Of a stretch of DNA of 64,000 nt, positions 26,824 through 35,399 are shown piece by piece. This DNA is from Kordiimonadaceae bacterium. Lineage in GTDB: Bacteria > Pseudomonadota > Alphaproteobacteria > Sphingomonadales > Kordiimonadaceae. Both the position numbers and the translations under genes were made by a program. The stretch is from the NCBI GenBank assembly GCA_017640725.1, contig JAEPQB010000001.1:2004161-2068160 (forward strand), written 5' to 3'. The notes beneath the pieces were generated by a model. That model was not told the DNA's origin and ran no database searches. It saw nothing but the letters and a program-made list of their open reading frames with translations. How positions within the stretch are numbered: position 1 is the first letter of the stretch; the number at the start of each line of letters is the position of its first letter.

Positions 26824-26853
26824 TTGGAAAGACACTCTGGCGTGGGATAAAAT
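26824..26853 (+). promoter_or_regulatory. Candidate promoter of nrdB
   Basis: TTGGAA (26824-26829), an 18-base spacer, then TAAAAT (26848-26853). A NrdR-like box begins 12 bases downstream, where it would cover the transcription start. Confidence 0.45.
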
Positions 26854-26865
26854 ATCTGTGGAAAA

Positions 26866-26881
26866 ACGCAAAATATAGTGT
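26866..26881. promoter_or_regulatory. NrdR-box-like operator upstream of nrdB
   Basis: ACGCAAAATATAGTGT matches ACACWATATATWGTGT at 14 of 16 positions. It sits between the predicted nrdB -10 and the start codon. I could not find a good second box at helical spacing. Confidence 0.65.
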
Positions 26882-27008
26882 TTCAGCAATTCCCAACTAC
26901 CAAGTGCAGTAGTATAGTCGTGTGATTCAGCGCACATGCGCAATTCCAGAATTTTGCATGCCTGGGCGGCAGGGGGCCCATGGTGTTTTGATTGAGAGGG
27001 GCTCGCCG

Positions 27009-27995
27009 ATGGAAACAACTGACGCACTTGAAAACAGTAACTTGCTGACCGAACGCCATGTTTACAAACCGTTCAAATACCCTTGGGCGTATGAGGCGTG
27101 GCTCACGCAGCAACAGGTGCATTGGTTGCCAGAGGAAGTGCCGCTTGCCGAAGACGTACGCGACTGGGCACGCAACCTGAACGAATCTGAAAAGAACCTG
27201 CTTACGCAAATTTTCCGCTTCTTTACGCAAAGCGATATTGAAGTGAACAACTGCTATATGAAGCACTACACCAAGGTGTTTAAGCCAACTGAAGTGCAAA
27301 TGATGCTGTCGGCCTTTTCCAATATGGAAACAATCCATATCGCGGCCTACAGCCATTTGCTGGACACAATTGGCATGCCTGAAACTGAATATTCTGCCTT
27401 CCTGCGCTACAAGGAGATGAAGGACAAGTATGATTTCATGCAGCAATTCAACTCCGACGATCTGCGCTCAACTGCGATCACTCTTGCTGTGTTTGGTGCG
27501 TTCACAGAGGGCCTGCAACTGTTTGCAAGTTTTGCCATGCTGCTAAACTTCCCGCGCTTCAATAAAATGAAGGGCATGGGCCAAATTGTCAGCTGGTCCG
27601 TGCGTGATGAAAGCTTGCACTGTGACAATATGATCAAACTGTTCCGCACGCTCATTAACGAAAACCCGCACCTCTGGGATGACAGCCTTGAAAAAGAGCT
27701 GCTTGAAGCGTGCCAGACGATCGTGGAGCACGAGGACGCCTTCATCGACCTCGCGTTTGGCCTTGGCCCGGTTGAAGGCTTGGAAGCAGAAGAAGTGAAG
27801 CAATACATCCGCTACATCGCGGACCGTCGTTTGCTTCAGCTTGGCCTTGAAGAAGAATATCATGTGGAAGCGAACCCACTGCCCTGGCTCGACAGCATGT
27901 TGAATGCGGTAGAGCACACCAACTTCTTTGAAAACCGTGCTACGGAATATTCCAAAGCTGCGACTCAAGGCAGCTGGGACGAAGCATTCGCCTAA
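27009..27995 (+). CDS. nrdB: Class I ribonucleotide reductase beta subunit
   Basis: A 328-residue ferritin-fold subunit that holds the diiron-tyrosyl radical cofactor. The metal and radical motif reads METIHIAAYSH (Glu, His and radical Tyr in the E-x-x-H-x-x-x-Y spacing of E. coli E115/H118/Y122). The second site is SWSVRDESLHCD (Glu, His). The radical tyrosine is therefore retained, arguing against a Tyr-free class Ic enzyme. The ATG at 27009 follows GAGAGGGGC; the longer frame from 26922 has no such site. It is regulated separately from nrdA but with a similar operator. Confidence 0.95.
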   Translation: METTDALENSNLLTERHVYKPFKYPWAYEAWLTQQQVHWLPEEVPLAEDVRDWARNLNESEKNLLTQIFRFFTQSDIEVNNCYMKHYTKVFKPTEVQMMLSAFSNMETIHIAAYSHLLDTIGMPETEYSAFLRYKEMKDKYDFMQQFNSDDLRSTAITLAVFGAFTEGLQLFASFAMLLNFPRFNKMKGMGQIVSWSVRDESLHCDNMIKLFRTLINENPHLWDDSLEKELLEACQTIVEHEDAFIDLAFGLGPVEGLEAEEVKQYIRYIADRRLLQLGLEEEYHVEANPLPWLDSMLNAVEHTNFFENRATEYSKAATQGSWDEAFA

Positions 27996-28019
27996 GCAAT
28001 CACTATTTGAAAATTGACA

Positions 28020-28065
28020 GACGCCCGGACTTGAATACTCAAAACAGTCCGGGCGTCTTCTTGTG
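28020..28065 (+). terminator. Rho-independent terminator of nrdB
   Basis: GACGCCCGGAC (28020-28030) and GTCCGGGCGTC (28047-28057) form a perfect 11-bp stem with a 16-base loop, followed by TTCTTGTG. The U-run is short. Confidence 0.7.
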
Positions 28066-28125
28066 TGGCGTAACTCGTGAGGCTAGCGAGGACATGCCGC
28101 CGAGTACGCCACCAGCCAAGTGACC

Positions 28126-29016
28126 TTACCAATCACTACTGAACTTCCAGAAAGCTGGCTGCCTGCGGGCCGGTCTGTCGACATGATCAAAGTCGTAGAT
28201 GCCTGCACCTTCTGAATAGCGGTTGCGTGGACGCTCCTGTTCCAGGTGTTGCTGGGCCAGCGCCACATAAAACTGGTCAGCACGGGCATTCACTTTTCCA
28301 GCAAGAATATAAGCAAGCTTGCGCAGGCCGTTCGTGTGGATTTCCTCTGCAAGCACGTCGCGGTAATGGCCGCCAGCCTGCGAAAACAGGCGCGCAACAG
28401 TGCTGTTAGGGTAATTCGCCGAAGGAGCAACGCCGCAGTTTGTCAGTGCCTGCAGGTTTTCGCCGTAGCGATAGCTATCGCTGGCGCTGATTTGCACTGC
28501 ATCATGAAACGACCCTTCGCCGCGCAAACGAAACGAAAGCTGATAATCAGCGCGCGCTACGCCCTTTTCTGTTACGCGGGTGTAATAAGCGCGTTTGTGG
28601 TAGCCACATTGCCCGGGCGTATAGCGATAGCGCTTTTTGTATTTTTTGTTTCGACGGTCCACATCTGTGATGTGGAATGACAGGTCATAGCCCGTGAGCT
28701 GTGCGCGAACCAGCATGTCTGCGTCTCTGCGGTTCGACACAATCACAATGTTGCCTGGCAACAAATGTTGCATGCGGTTGCGAATATAATTGTCAGCCGC
28801 TTCAAAGCCGCTGTTGCGGCCAAGGCGCTCGCGGCCTTTCTGCAAATCGACATAAACTTTGAATGGGTGGCTTGAACGAAACTCGTGGCTGATCGGGTCT
28901 GCAACTGGCTGCACATAGCCGTGCGCCGAAGCACCTGCTGTCAGGCTGGAAGCCATCAACAGCGCGATGAAAGCCTTTTTGGGGCCAGGTGAGTTCGCTA
29001 TGAGTTGCTTTAGCAT
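28126..29016 (-). CDS. Exported protein of unknown function
   Basis: A 296-residue protein with a signal peptide (KKAFIALLMASSLTAGASA). The mature part is rich in Tyr, Arg and His and includes a highly basic tract, DRRNKKYKKRYRY, near residue 130; two cysteines (GQCGYHKR and LTNCGV) could form a disulfide. A segment near residues 95-115 (NIVIVSNRRDADMLVRAQL) looks like an alpha/beta unit. I do not recognise the family. The ATG at 29016 is preceded by GGAGGACAAATA. It is 95 bases downstream of secA on the same strand; no terminator was seen between them. Confidence 0.6.
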   Translation of the reverse strand: MLKQLIANSPGPKKAFIALLMASSLTAGASAHGYVQPVADPISHEFRSSHPFKVYVDLQKGRERLGRNSGFEAADNYIRNRMQHLLPGNIVIVSNRRDADMLVRAQLTGYDLSFHITDVDRRNKKYKKRYRYTPGQCGYHKRAYYTRVTEKGVARADYQLSFRLRGEGSFHDAVQISASDSYRYGENLQALTNCGVAPSANYPNSTVARLFSQAGGHYRDVLAEEIHTNGLRKLAYILAGKVNARADQFYVALAQQHLEQERPRNRYSEGAGIYDFDHVDRPARRQPAFWKFSSDW

Positions 29017-29111
29017 TATTTGTCCTCCGCTTGTCTGAGACAAACCTAGCGAAGGACAACTGATTATTAGCTGATGCGAATGTTCATGTGCCGTTCAGGC
29101 GCCGAATCCGA

Positions 29112-31976
29112 CTACAGCTGGCCGTGACAATGCTTGAACTTTTTGCCAGACCCGCACGGGCACGGATCATTGCGCCCTACATTGGCAAAAGGGTTACTGG
29201 CCGGAGCAGGGCCTTGGGTCACACCCGCCATTTCGCCGTGGCAATGCTTGAATTTTTTACCGGAACCGCATGGGCAAGGCGCATTGCGTGGCACATCGCT
29301 CCATGTTGATGTGTCGTTCGGGTCCGGGCCTTCAAACACGTCTGATGCACCCCCGGCACCACCTGAAACGATACCGCCATCTGGGTTGGGGTGACTTGCT
29401 TGCAAGTCAGCAGGCGGCGGCGGTGCCGTCACATTCATCTGTGCAGATTGGCTGGCGAGTTCAATGCGCGAGAGAATCTGGGTCGTGGTCTCACGGATCT
29501 GATACAACATGCCTTCAAACAGGGTGAAAGCTTCCGTTTTATATTCGTTCAGCGGGTCGCGTTGACCGTACGCACGCAGGCCAACACCTTGTCGAAGGTG
29601 ATCAAGGTTTTGCAGGTGGTCTTTCCATTCCTGATCCAGCACTTGCAGCAAGATATTGCGTTCGATCATCGCCTGCCAATAACCAGGGCCATCTTCATTT
29701 TCGCCGTCTGGGCGGGCGACAAATTGGTTTGTGGCTTCGGCTTTTTCGTCGATCATCTTGTCGGCGGCGGCTTCAAGACGGTCGATGATGATGTCGTCAT
29801 CCACACCTTCTTCTTCCGCCCAATCGGTCACAGATACTTCCTGAAGGCCAAGGATGTTGTGAACATCTTCCTGCAGCGCTTCAATGTCCCACTGCTCTGG
29901 GTATGACTTGGGCGGTATGTGTTTTTCAACAATGTGCTGAACAACGTCGTCGCGCATGTTTTTGATCGTGTCGGTGACAACTTCTGCATCCATGATCTCA
30001 CGGCGCTGATCATAAATGACACTGCGCTGGTCGTTCATCACATCATCATATTTAACTAGATTTTTCCGAATATCGTAATTTCTGGCTTCAACTTTTTGCT
30101 GAGCTTTTTCGATCGCCTTGTTAATCCAGGGGTGAATGATGGCTTCACCTTCTTCAATGCCAAGGCGCACCAGCATGCCGTCCATGCGTTCGGGGCCAAA
30201 GATGCGCATTAAATCATCCTGCAGTGACAGGAAGAATTTCGTGCGGCCAGGGTCCCCTTGTCGGCCCGAGCGACCACGCAGCTGATTGTCAATCCGACGG
30301 CTTTCATGCCTCTCGGTCGCCATTACATAGAGGCCACCTGCCTCGAGAACCTTAGCTTTTTCTTCTTCGACCTCTTGGCGAATTTTTTCAGAAACTTTTT
30401 GGATTTTGGCTTCGTCTTCGATGCCAGCGGTTTCATCTTCGATCCGCATTTCGGCGTTACCACCCAGCTGGATGTCTGTGCCGCGGCCCGCCATGTTTGT
30501 TGCAATGGTCACAGCGCTTAATCGTCCAGCCTGCGCAATAATCCCGGCTTCTTGCTCATGGAAGCGGGCATTCAAAACCTGGTGCTTGATCTTCTTTTTC
30601 TTCAAGAAGTCCGAAAGGAGCTCAGACTTCTCAATCGAAACTGTGCCAACAAGGATCGGTTGGCCCTTCTTCTGAACTTCCGTGATTTCTGCGAGGATAG
30701 CGTCGAATTTTTCTTTCGACGTACGGTAAAACTCGTCATGTTCGTCAACGCGGGCAACCGGAACGTTGGTTGGGATTTCCACCACACCAAGACCGTAAAT
30801 GTCCGCAAATTCCTCAGCCTCGGTAGCTGCCGTACCGGTCATACCAGCCAGCTTGGGGTACATGCGGAAGTAATTCTGGAACGTGATGGATGCCATCGTC
30901 TGGTTTTCAGGCTGGATGGTGACGCCTTCTTTGGCTTCCAGTGCTTGGTGCAGGCCGCCAGAATAACGGCGCCCGTCCATCATACGACCGGTAAACTCGT
31001 CAATAATGATAACTTTATTGTCTTTGACGATGTAATCGGTGTCGCGCTCAAACATGGTGCGCGCTTTCAGCGCCTGATCCACATGGTGAACGATCTGTGT
31101 GTTTTCGTAATCATACAGATTGTCGGACTTCAAAAGTCCGGCGTCAGCCAGGATTTGCTCAATGCGCTCGGTGCCTTCTTCCGTAAGCGAAACGTTTTTA
31201 GACTTTTCGTCTTTCTCGAAGTCGTCTTCACCAATCTCGGCAAGGATTTTGTCGATGGCGATATAGAGCTCTGATTTGTCTTCTGTTGGCCCGGAAATGA
31301 TGAGCGGCGTGCGCGCCTCATCAACCAGGATCGAATCAACCTCATCCACAATTGCAAAAGCAAAATCCCGTTGCACCATCTCTTCACGGCGGTTTTTCAT
31401 ATTGTCGCGCAAATAGTCAAAGCCGAATTCATTGTTGGTGCCATAAGTAATGTCGCAGGCGTAGGCTTCTTGACGCTCGTCATCGGTTTTGCCTGGAATG
31501 ATGACACCGGTTGTCATGCCGAGGAAGGCGTAGACTTGTCCCATCCAGGCGGCATCACGCTCTGCCAGATAGTCGTTCACGGTAACAACATGCACACCTT
31601 TGCCAGGTAGGGCATTCAGGTATGCGGCAAGCGTTGCAACCAGCGTTTTACCTTCACCGGTTTTCATTTCGGCGATGCTGGTGTCATTGAGGACCATGCC
31701 GCCGATTAGCTGGACATCATAGTGGCGCAGACCAAGGGAGCGTTTTGCAGCTTCGCGGACAACAGCAAATGCTTCAGCGAGAAGATCATCAAGCTTGGTG
31801 CCGTCATCAAGGCGAGTTCGAAACTCCTGAGTTTTTCCTTTCAGAGCTTCGTCAGACAGGGCTTCCATCTCCGCTTCAAGTGCATTGATGGCGGCGATAC
31901 GCGGCTCGAGTTTGGCCAGATATCGGTCATTGGCAGAGCCGAAGATTTTTTTCGCGATCGAGCCTAAACCCAACAT
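29112..31976 (-). CDS. secA: Preprotein translocase ATPase SecA, with two C-terminal SEC-C zinc motifs
   Basis: A 954-residue motor that drives proteins through SecYEG. NBD1 has Walker [14 protein letters not shown] and Walker [21 protein letters not shown]. The preprotein-crosslinking domain follows, then NBD2 with GTVSIEKSE and [13 protein letters not shown], then the helical scaffold and wing. The tail carries two nearly identical SEC-C units with [14 protein letters not shown] (residues 901-914 and 939-952), separated by a 20-residue linker. Normally there is one, which binds zinc and recruits SecB or phospholipid. The ATG at 31976 follows TTAGGAAA. A candidate promoter lies at 32109-32136. 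Confidence 0.97.
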   Translation of the reverse strand: MLGLGSIAKKIFGSANDRYLAKLEPRIAAINALEAEMEALSDEALKGKTQEFRTRLDDGTKLDDLLAEAFAVVREAAKRSLGLRHYDVQLIGGMVLNDTSIAEMKTGEGKTLVATLAAYLNALPGKGVHVVTVNDYLAERDAAWMGQVYAFLGMTTGVIIPGKTDDERQEAYACDITYGTNNEFGFDYLRDNMKNRREEMVQRDFAFAIVDEVDSILVDEARTPLIISGPTEDKSELYIAIDKILAEIGEDDFEKDEKSKNVSLTEEGTERIEQILADAGLLKSDNLYDYENTQIVHHVDQALKARTMFERDTDYIVKDNKVIIIDEFTGRMMDGRRYSGGLHQALEAKEGVTIQPENQTMASITFQNYFRMYPKLAGMTGTAATEAEEFADIYGLGVVEIPTNVPVARVDEHDEFYRTSKEKFDAILAEITEVQKKGQPILVGTVSIEKSELLSDFLKKKKIKHQVLNARFHEQEAGIIAQAGRLSAVTIATNMAGRGTDIQLGGNAEMRIEDETAGIEDEAKIQKVSEKIRQEVEEEKAKVLEAGGLYVMATERHESRRIDNQLRGRSGRQGDPGRTKFFLSLQDDLMRIFGPERMDGMLVRLGIEEGEAIIHPWINKAIEKAQQKVEARNYDIRKNLVKYDDVMNDQRSVIYDQRREIMDAEVVTDTIKNMRDDVVQHIVEKHIPPKSYPEQWDIEALQEDVHNILGLQEVSVTDWAEEEGVDDDIIIDRLEAAADKMIDEKAEATNQFVARPDGENEDGPGYWQAMIERNILLQVLDQEWKDHLQNLDHLRQGVGLRAYGQRDPLNEYKTEAFTLFEGMLYQIRETTTQILSRIELASQSAQMNVTAPPPPADLQASHPNPDGGIVSGGAGGASDVFEGPDPNDTSTWSDVPRNAPCPCGSGKKFKHCHGEMAGVTQGPAPASNPFANVGRNDPCPCGSGKKFKHCHGQL

Positions 31977-32108
31977 ATATCATTTCCTAATTTCGTGTCG
32001 CTCGACCATGCGATTATTCAGTCGAATGTAAATCCGGCAAGCTGCACAATTGTGTGTGTGCAAAGACCGGAAATTATAGGTCAAAAATCCCTCAAAGAAT
32101 GCAGGCAC

Positions 32109-32136
32109 AGATAAGTATCCCCAAGGCTTCTGTCAA
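32109..32136 (-). promoter_or_regulatory. Candidate promoter of secA
   Basis: Read on the minus strand, TTGACA (32136-32131), a 16-base spacer and TTATCT (32114-32109), about 130 bases upstream of secA. The remaining sequence of the 319-base divergent gap (31977-32295) shows nothing else I can name. Confidence 0.45.
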
Positions 32137-32295
32137 CCTGCGGTGTGCTTTGGCTTAAACAAATTTCGGTGTTCAAACGAGTGCTTTTGCCTATTCGGCT
32201 TGCAATGCATGCTAGCGCACCTCACACTGCGCGCCGAAAACGATTGCCCCGCAACGGTTCCAGGAAGCATGTGGGCGTTATTTTTAGAGGCTTAA

Positions 32296-33540
32296 ATGAG
32301 TATCACGACCAAAAGCCCGTTGGCTCCAGATACCTTCCCTAATTTGCTGCCGGTCGCGGGTGTTGAAATTGGTGCTGCGGCTGCTGGCTTGAGGTACAAA
32401 GACAGGCCTGACCTGATGCTGGCTCGGTTTACCGACGGCACTGTTGCTGCCGGTGTGTTTACCAAAAGCAAAATGCCCGCTGCTCCTGTGGACTGGTGCC
32501 AGCAGGCGCTGAAAAACTCTCACGGGCGTGCACGTGCGTTGGTGGTGAATGCAGGCAACGCTAACGCTTTCACGGGATCAAAAGGAGCAAAAGCTGCTGC
32601 GAAAACCGCGGAAGCAACTGCGGAAATTATTGGGTGTGAGCCTGAGGAAGTGATGCTTGCCTCGACAGGGGTGATTGGTGAGCCACTGGACGTTTCTCAG
32701 TTTCCCAAATTTTTGGCCCGTATTCATGATGGTCTGTCAGGGTCGATGTGGAAAGAAGTGGCGCATGCAATCACGACCACGGACACATTCCCCAAGGGCA
32801 GTTGTCGCGTAGCAACCGTGGAGGGTAGGCCTGTTGTAATATCGGGCATTTCCAAGGGCTCCGGCATGATTGCCCCTGACATGGCGACCATGCTTGGTTT
32901 CATGTTTACGAATGCAAATATCAGCCAAGCTGTTCTGCATGCTGTGCTCGCTAACACTGTTGATGACAGTTTCAACAGCATTACTGTGGATGGCGATACT
33001 TCCACAAACGACTGTGTGATCGCTTTTGCTACGGGCAAGAATGCTAATACAGAGCTGATCACCGACCCTGCCGACCCGCGCCTTGAAGATTTTGTCGCTA
33101 AATTCAGGGAAGTGGCCACCGATCTGGCGCACCAAATTGTTCGGGACGGTGAAGGGGCACAGAAATTTGTGACGGTGGACGTAACAGGCGCAGAAAATGA
33201 CGCAGCGGCAAAGCGCATTGCTTTTTCAATTGCCAACAGTCCGCTCGTCAAAACGGCGATTGCCGGCGAAGATCCAAACTGGGGCAGGCTAGTGATGGCC
33301 GTTGGCAAATCGGGTGAGCGCGCAGACCGTGACGGTCTTTCTGTTTGGATTGGCGAGCAATTGGTGGCGGAAAACGGCATGCTGAGCCGGAAATATACAG
33401 AGGCGCTCGCTGCGGACCATATGGCCACAGATAATATTCGCTTGAAAGTTGACTGTGCGATTGGAACGGGAAGCGCAACGGTTTGGACCTGCGACCTGAC
33501 CCATGGTTACATCGATATCAACGCGGATTATCGCAGCTGA
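32296..33540 (+). CDS. argJ: Bifunctional glutamate N-acetyltransferase/amino-acid acetyltransferase
   Basis: A 414-residue ArgJ that recycles the acetyl group from N-acetylornithine to glutamate in arginine synthesis and, in bifunctional members, also makes N-acetylglutamate from acetyl-CoA. The precursor self-cleaves before the threonine of GSGMIAPDMATMLGF into alpha and beta chains. Other signatures are NAGNANAFTG, ASTGVIGEPL, DGDTSTNDCV and DPNWGRLVMAVGKSG. ATG start after AGAGG. The secA/argJ/mutT neighbourhood is typical of alphaproteobacteria. Confidence 0.96.
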   Translation: MSITTKSPLAPDTFPNLLPVAGVEIGAAAAGLRYKDRPDLMLARFTDGTVAAGVFTKSKMPAAPVDWCQQALKNSHGRARALVVNAGNANAFTGSKGAKAAAKTAEATAEIIGCEPEEVMLASTGVIGEPLDVSQFPKFLARIHDGLSGSMWKEVAHAITTTDTFPKGSCRVATVEGRPVVISGISKGSGMIAPDMATMLGFMFTNANISQAVLHAVLANTVDDSFNSITVDGDTSTNDCVIAFATGKNANTELITDPADPRLEDFVAKFREVATDLAHQIVRDGEGAQKFVTVDVTGAENDAAAKRIAFSIANSPLVKTAIAGEDPNWGRLVMAVGKSGERADRDGLSVWIGEQLVAENGMLSRKYTEALAADHMATDNIRLKVDCAIGTGSATVWTCDLTHGYIDINADYRS

Positions 33541-33718
33541 CGCCCGCCATGCCGGCTTCCGGTCAAAGATTCCGCCTGTTCGTTTTGGCATCAAGCAATT
33601 ATTGCCCATACCAAAGCTGCGCGCCACTTAACTCATTGAAAATAATACAATAAATATGTGGCACATCTCTTGAATGAGTAAGCGTGGGTTCGCCCGCTTA
33701 GCCAATTTGGAGAGTGTT

Positions 33719-33952
33719 ATGCCAAAGGTAAATCTGGATCTGCAGCTCAAGTTTTTGAGTGAACTCGAATCAGCGCTAACAGACGCGCTGGGTCGCTACG
33801 CAGACGAAAGTGATGAGAAACTTGCCGAGCTCGCGTACATGCAAAAAGAAGTCCGCCGCGCCAAGCGTGTGATTTCCGAACGCATTGACAGCGACGATCA
33901 GCCGCGCCGCCGCTACCCAGCTGAAGGGTATCAGGAGGTCGCGTTCAGCTAA
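33719..33952 (+). CDS. Small coiled-coil-like protein of unknown function
   Basis: The ATG at 33719 (preceded by GGAGAGTG) gives a 77-residue protein. It is strongly alpha-helical with heptad-like hydrophobics (LQLKFLSELESALTDALGRY) followed by a charged helix rich in Arg, Lys and Glu and a basic proline-containing tail (QPRRRYP). A longer frame to 33674 has a weaker start. No known domain is recognised. It sits between argJ and the opposite-strand pilin gene. Confidence 0.5.
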   Translation: MPKVNLDLQLKFLSELESALTDALGRYADESDEKLAELAYMQKEVRRAKRVISERIDSDDQPRRRYPAEGYQEVAFS

Positions 33953-34011
33953 GACCCGCTCAGCGGTTTCTCCAAAAATCTAGTCCAGCAGCCTGCGTCT
34001 CTTGTGGGCTG

Positions 34012-34281
34012 TTATCCGCCGCCATCATTCATCGCGGCGCTCACTTCTGCAGCTTCATCTCCGATTGTATCGAACAACAAGCTCACCAGATCTGCAAGAG
34101 CGCCAAGGCCCCCAGCCAGACCAATCGCCACAAGCCCTGCCAGAAGCCCGTATTCGACGGCGGTTGCACCGGAAGTGTTTTTGCAAAAAGCGCACAGACT
34201 AACCCGCAGTTTGAAACCTATGTTTCGGACAACAGCGAAGGGCCGCCGCCTGTCTGCAGAGTGCTCAATTGTGCCTGACAT
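34012..34281 (-). CDS. Flp/Fap-type IVb pilin-like protein, orphan
   Basis: An 89-residue protein whose core, SGATAVEYGLLAGLVAIGLA, is the Flp prepilin signature: Gly, then a hydrophobic helix with Glu at +5 followed by Tyr, the site for TadV/PilD-type prepilin peptidase. The leader before the cleavage glycine is about 37 residues, longer than the 10-20 usual in Flp pilins; a shorter downstream start was not evident. No other tad/cpa genes are in the window, so assembly would depend on a locus elsewhere. Confidence 0.7.
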   Translation of the reverse strand: MSGTIEHSADRRRPFAVVRNIGFKLRVSLCAFCKNTSGATAVEYGLLAGLVAIGLAGGLGALADLVSLLFDTIGDEAAEVSAAMNDGGG

Positions 34282-34401
34282 TGAGTCTATTCCTTGATTG
34301 CCTGATGCTCGGTTTGGTCCCGGGTCTACCCACAGTGAGCCGCAAATCTAAACAAGGTGTTAAAGCTTGTATTTGCCTAAAGTTAGCGCTACCTCACACC
34401 C

Positions 34402-34848
34402 ATGACTGATTATGAATGCCCAGAACCGAATGTTCGTGTTGACGCGAATTTGCCAACCGTCCTGGTGGCTGCAATTGCCCTCATTGATATTGATGGCAAT
34501 ATTTTGATTGCCCAACGTCCAGAAGGAAAGTCCATGGCCGGGCTGTGGGAGTTTCCTGGCGGTAAAGTCGAAGAAGGTGAAATTCCGGAAGCTGCCCTCA
34601 TTCGTGAGTGCAAAGAGGAACTGGACATCGATATTACAGCAGCCTGCTTATCTTCATTCGCCTTTGCGTCCCATTCTTATGAAAAATTTCACCTTTTGAT
34701 GCCGCTTTACTTGTGCCGCAAATGGGAGGGGCTCATTAGCCCGCAGGAAGGCCAGCGCACAAAATGGGTGAAAATCAAGGACCTGAACAAATATCCAATG
34801 CCGCCCGCAGATGTGCCACTTGTCGCGATGCTCAGGGATTTTCTCTAG
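34402..34848 (+). CDS. mutT: MutT-type Nudix hydrolase (8-oxo-dGTP diphosphatase)
   Basis: A 148-residue Nudix protein with a full Nudix box, GGKVEEGEIPEAALIRECKE followed by ELD (G-x5-E-x7-R-E-x-x-E-E). It also has the MutT-like DGNILIAQRPEGKSMAGLWEFPGG just before it. It would remove 8-oxo-dGTP from the nucleotide pool to limit A:T-to-C:G mutations. The gene's position after argJ near secA is a classic alphaproteobacterial location for mutT. Its stop TAG shares a base with the GTG start of the next gene. Confidence 0.9.
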   Translation: MTDYECPEPNVRVDANLPTVLVAAIALIDIDGNILIAQRPEGKSMAGLWEFPGGKVEEGEIPEAALIRECKEELDIDITAACLSSFAFASHSYEKFHLLMPLYLCRKWEGLISPQEGQRTKWVKIKDLNKYPMPPADVPLVAMLRDFL

Positions 34849-35399
34849 TGTCCGACCGGCTCGCATCTCTGCTGCGTGCCGACCCAATTGTCACGAAGGT
34901 ACTTGCAGCCGTTCAGCAGGCTGGGCCGGACGGCGCTTTTGTTGCAGCGGGGTTTATCAGGAACAGGGTGTGGGACAGTTTTTATCCTGATAATAAAGCC
35001 GCATCTGACCTTGATATAGATGTTGTTTACTTCGACAATGAACGCACAGACAAAAACACGGAACGCAACTTTGAAGAGCGCTTGGACCGTGTCTTACCTA
35101 CTGGCATCTGGCAGGTTCGCAATCAGGCACGCATGCATTCTTTTGGTGGGCATGCACCGTTTGAAAGCCTGATACACGGGCTTACGCACTGGGCCGAAAC
35201 TGCAACGACAGTCGGCGCCAGGCTTGACGCAAACCGGGACCTGGAATTCATCGCACCATTTGGATTTGATGACCTTTGGGATCATGTTCTGCGCATCACG
35301 CCCATTATGAAGCAAACAGACCCAGTTGGGTTCGATAACCGGCTTGAGCGCAAGGGTTGGCTCACGCGGTGGCCAAAATTGAAAGTCGTTCGAGACTAG
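34848..35399 (+). CDS. Nucleotidyltransferase-like protein (COG3575 type)
   Basis: A 183-residue protein. FVAAGFIRNRVWDSFYP and SDLDIDVVYFD resemble the conserved blocks of the uncharacterised COG3575/DUF925 nucleotidyltransferase-like family, with the two aspartates of D-x-D as potential metal ligands. A C-terminal block (FGFDDLWDHVLRITP) is also typical. Substrate is unknown. Start is taken as the GTG at 34848, overlapping the mutT stop by one base (TAGTG), since upstream residues overlap mutT. The 3' end overlaps the convergent methyltransferase gene by 4 bases. Confidence 0.75.
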   Translation: MSDRLASLLRADPIVTKVLAAVQQAGPDGAFVAAGFIRNRVWDSFYPDNKAASDLDIDVVYFDNERTDKNTERNFEERLDRVLPTGIWQVRNQARMHSFGGHAPFESLIHGLTHWAETATTVGARLDANRDLEFIAPFGFDDLWDHVLRITPIMKQTDPVGFDNRLERKGWLTRWPKLKVVRD

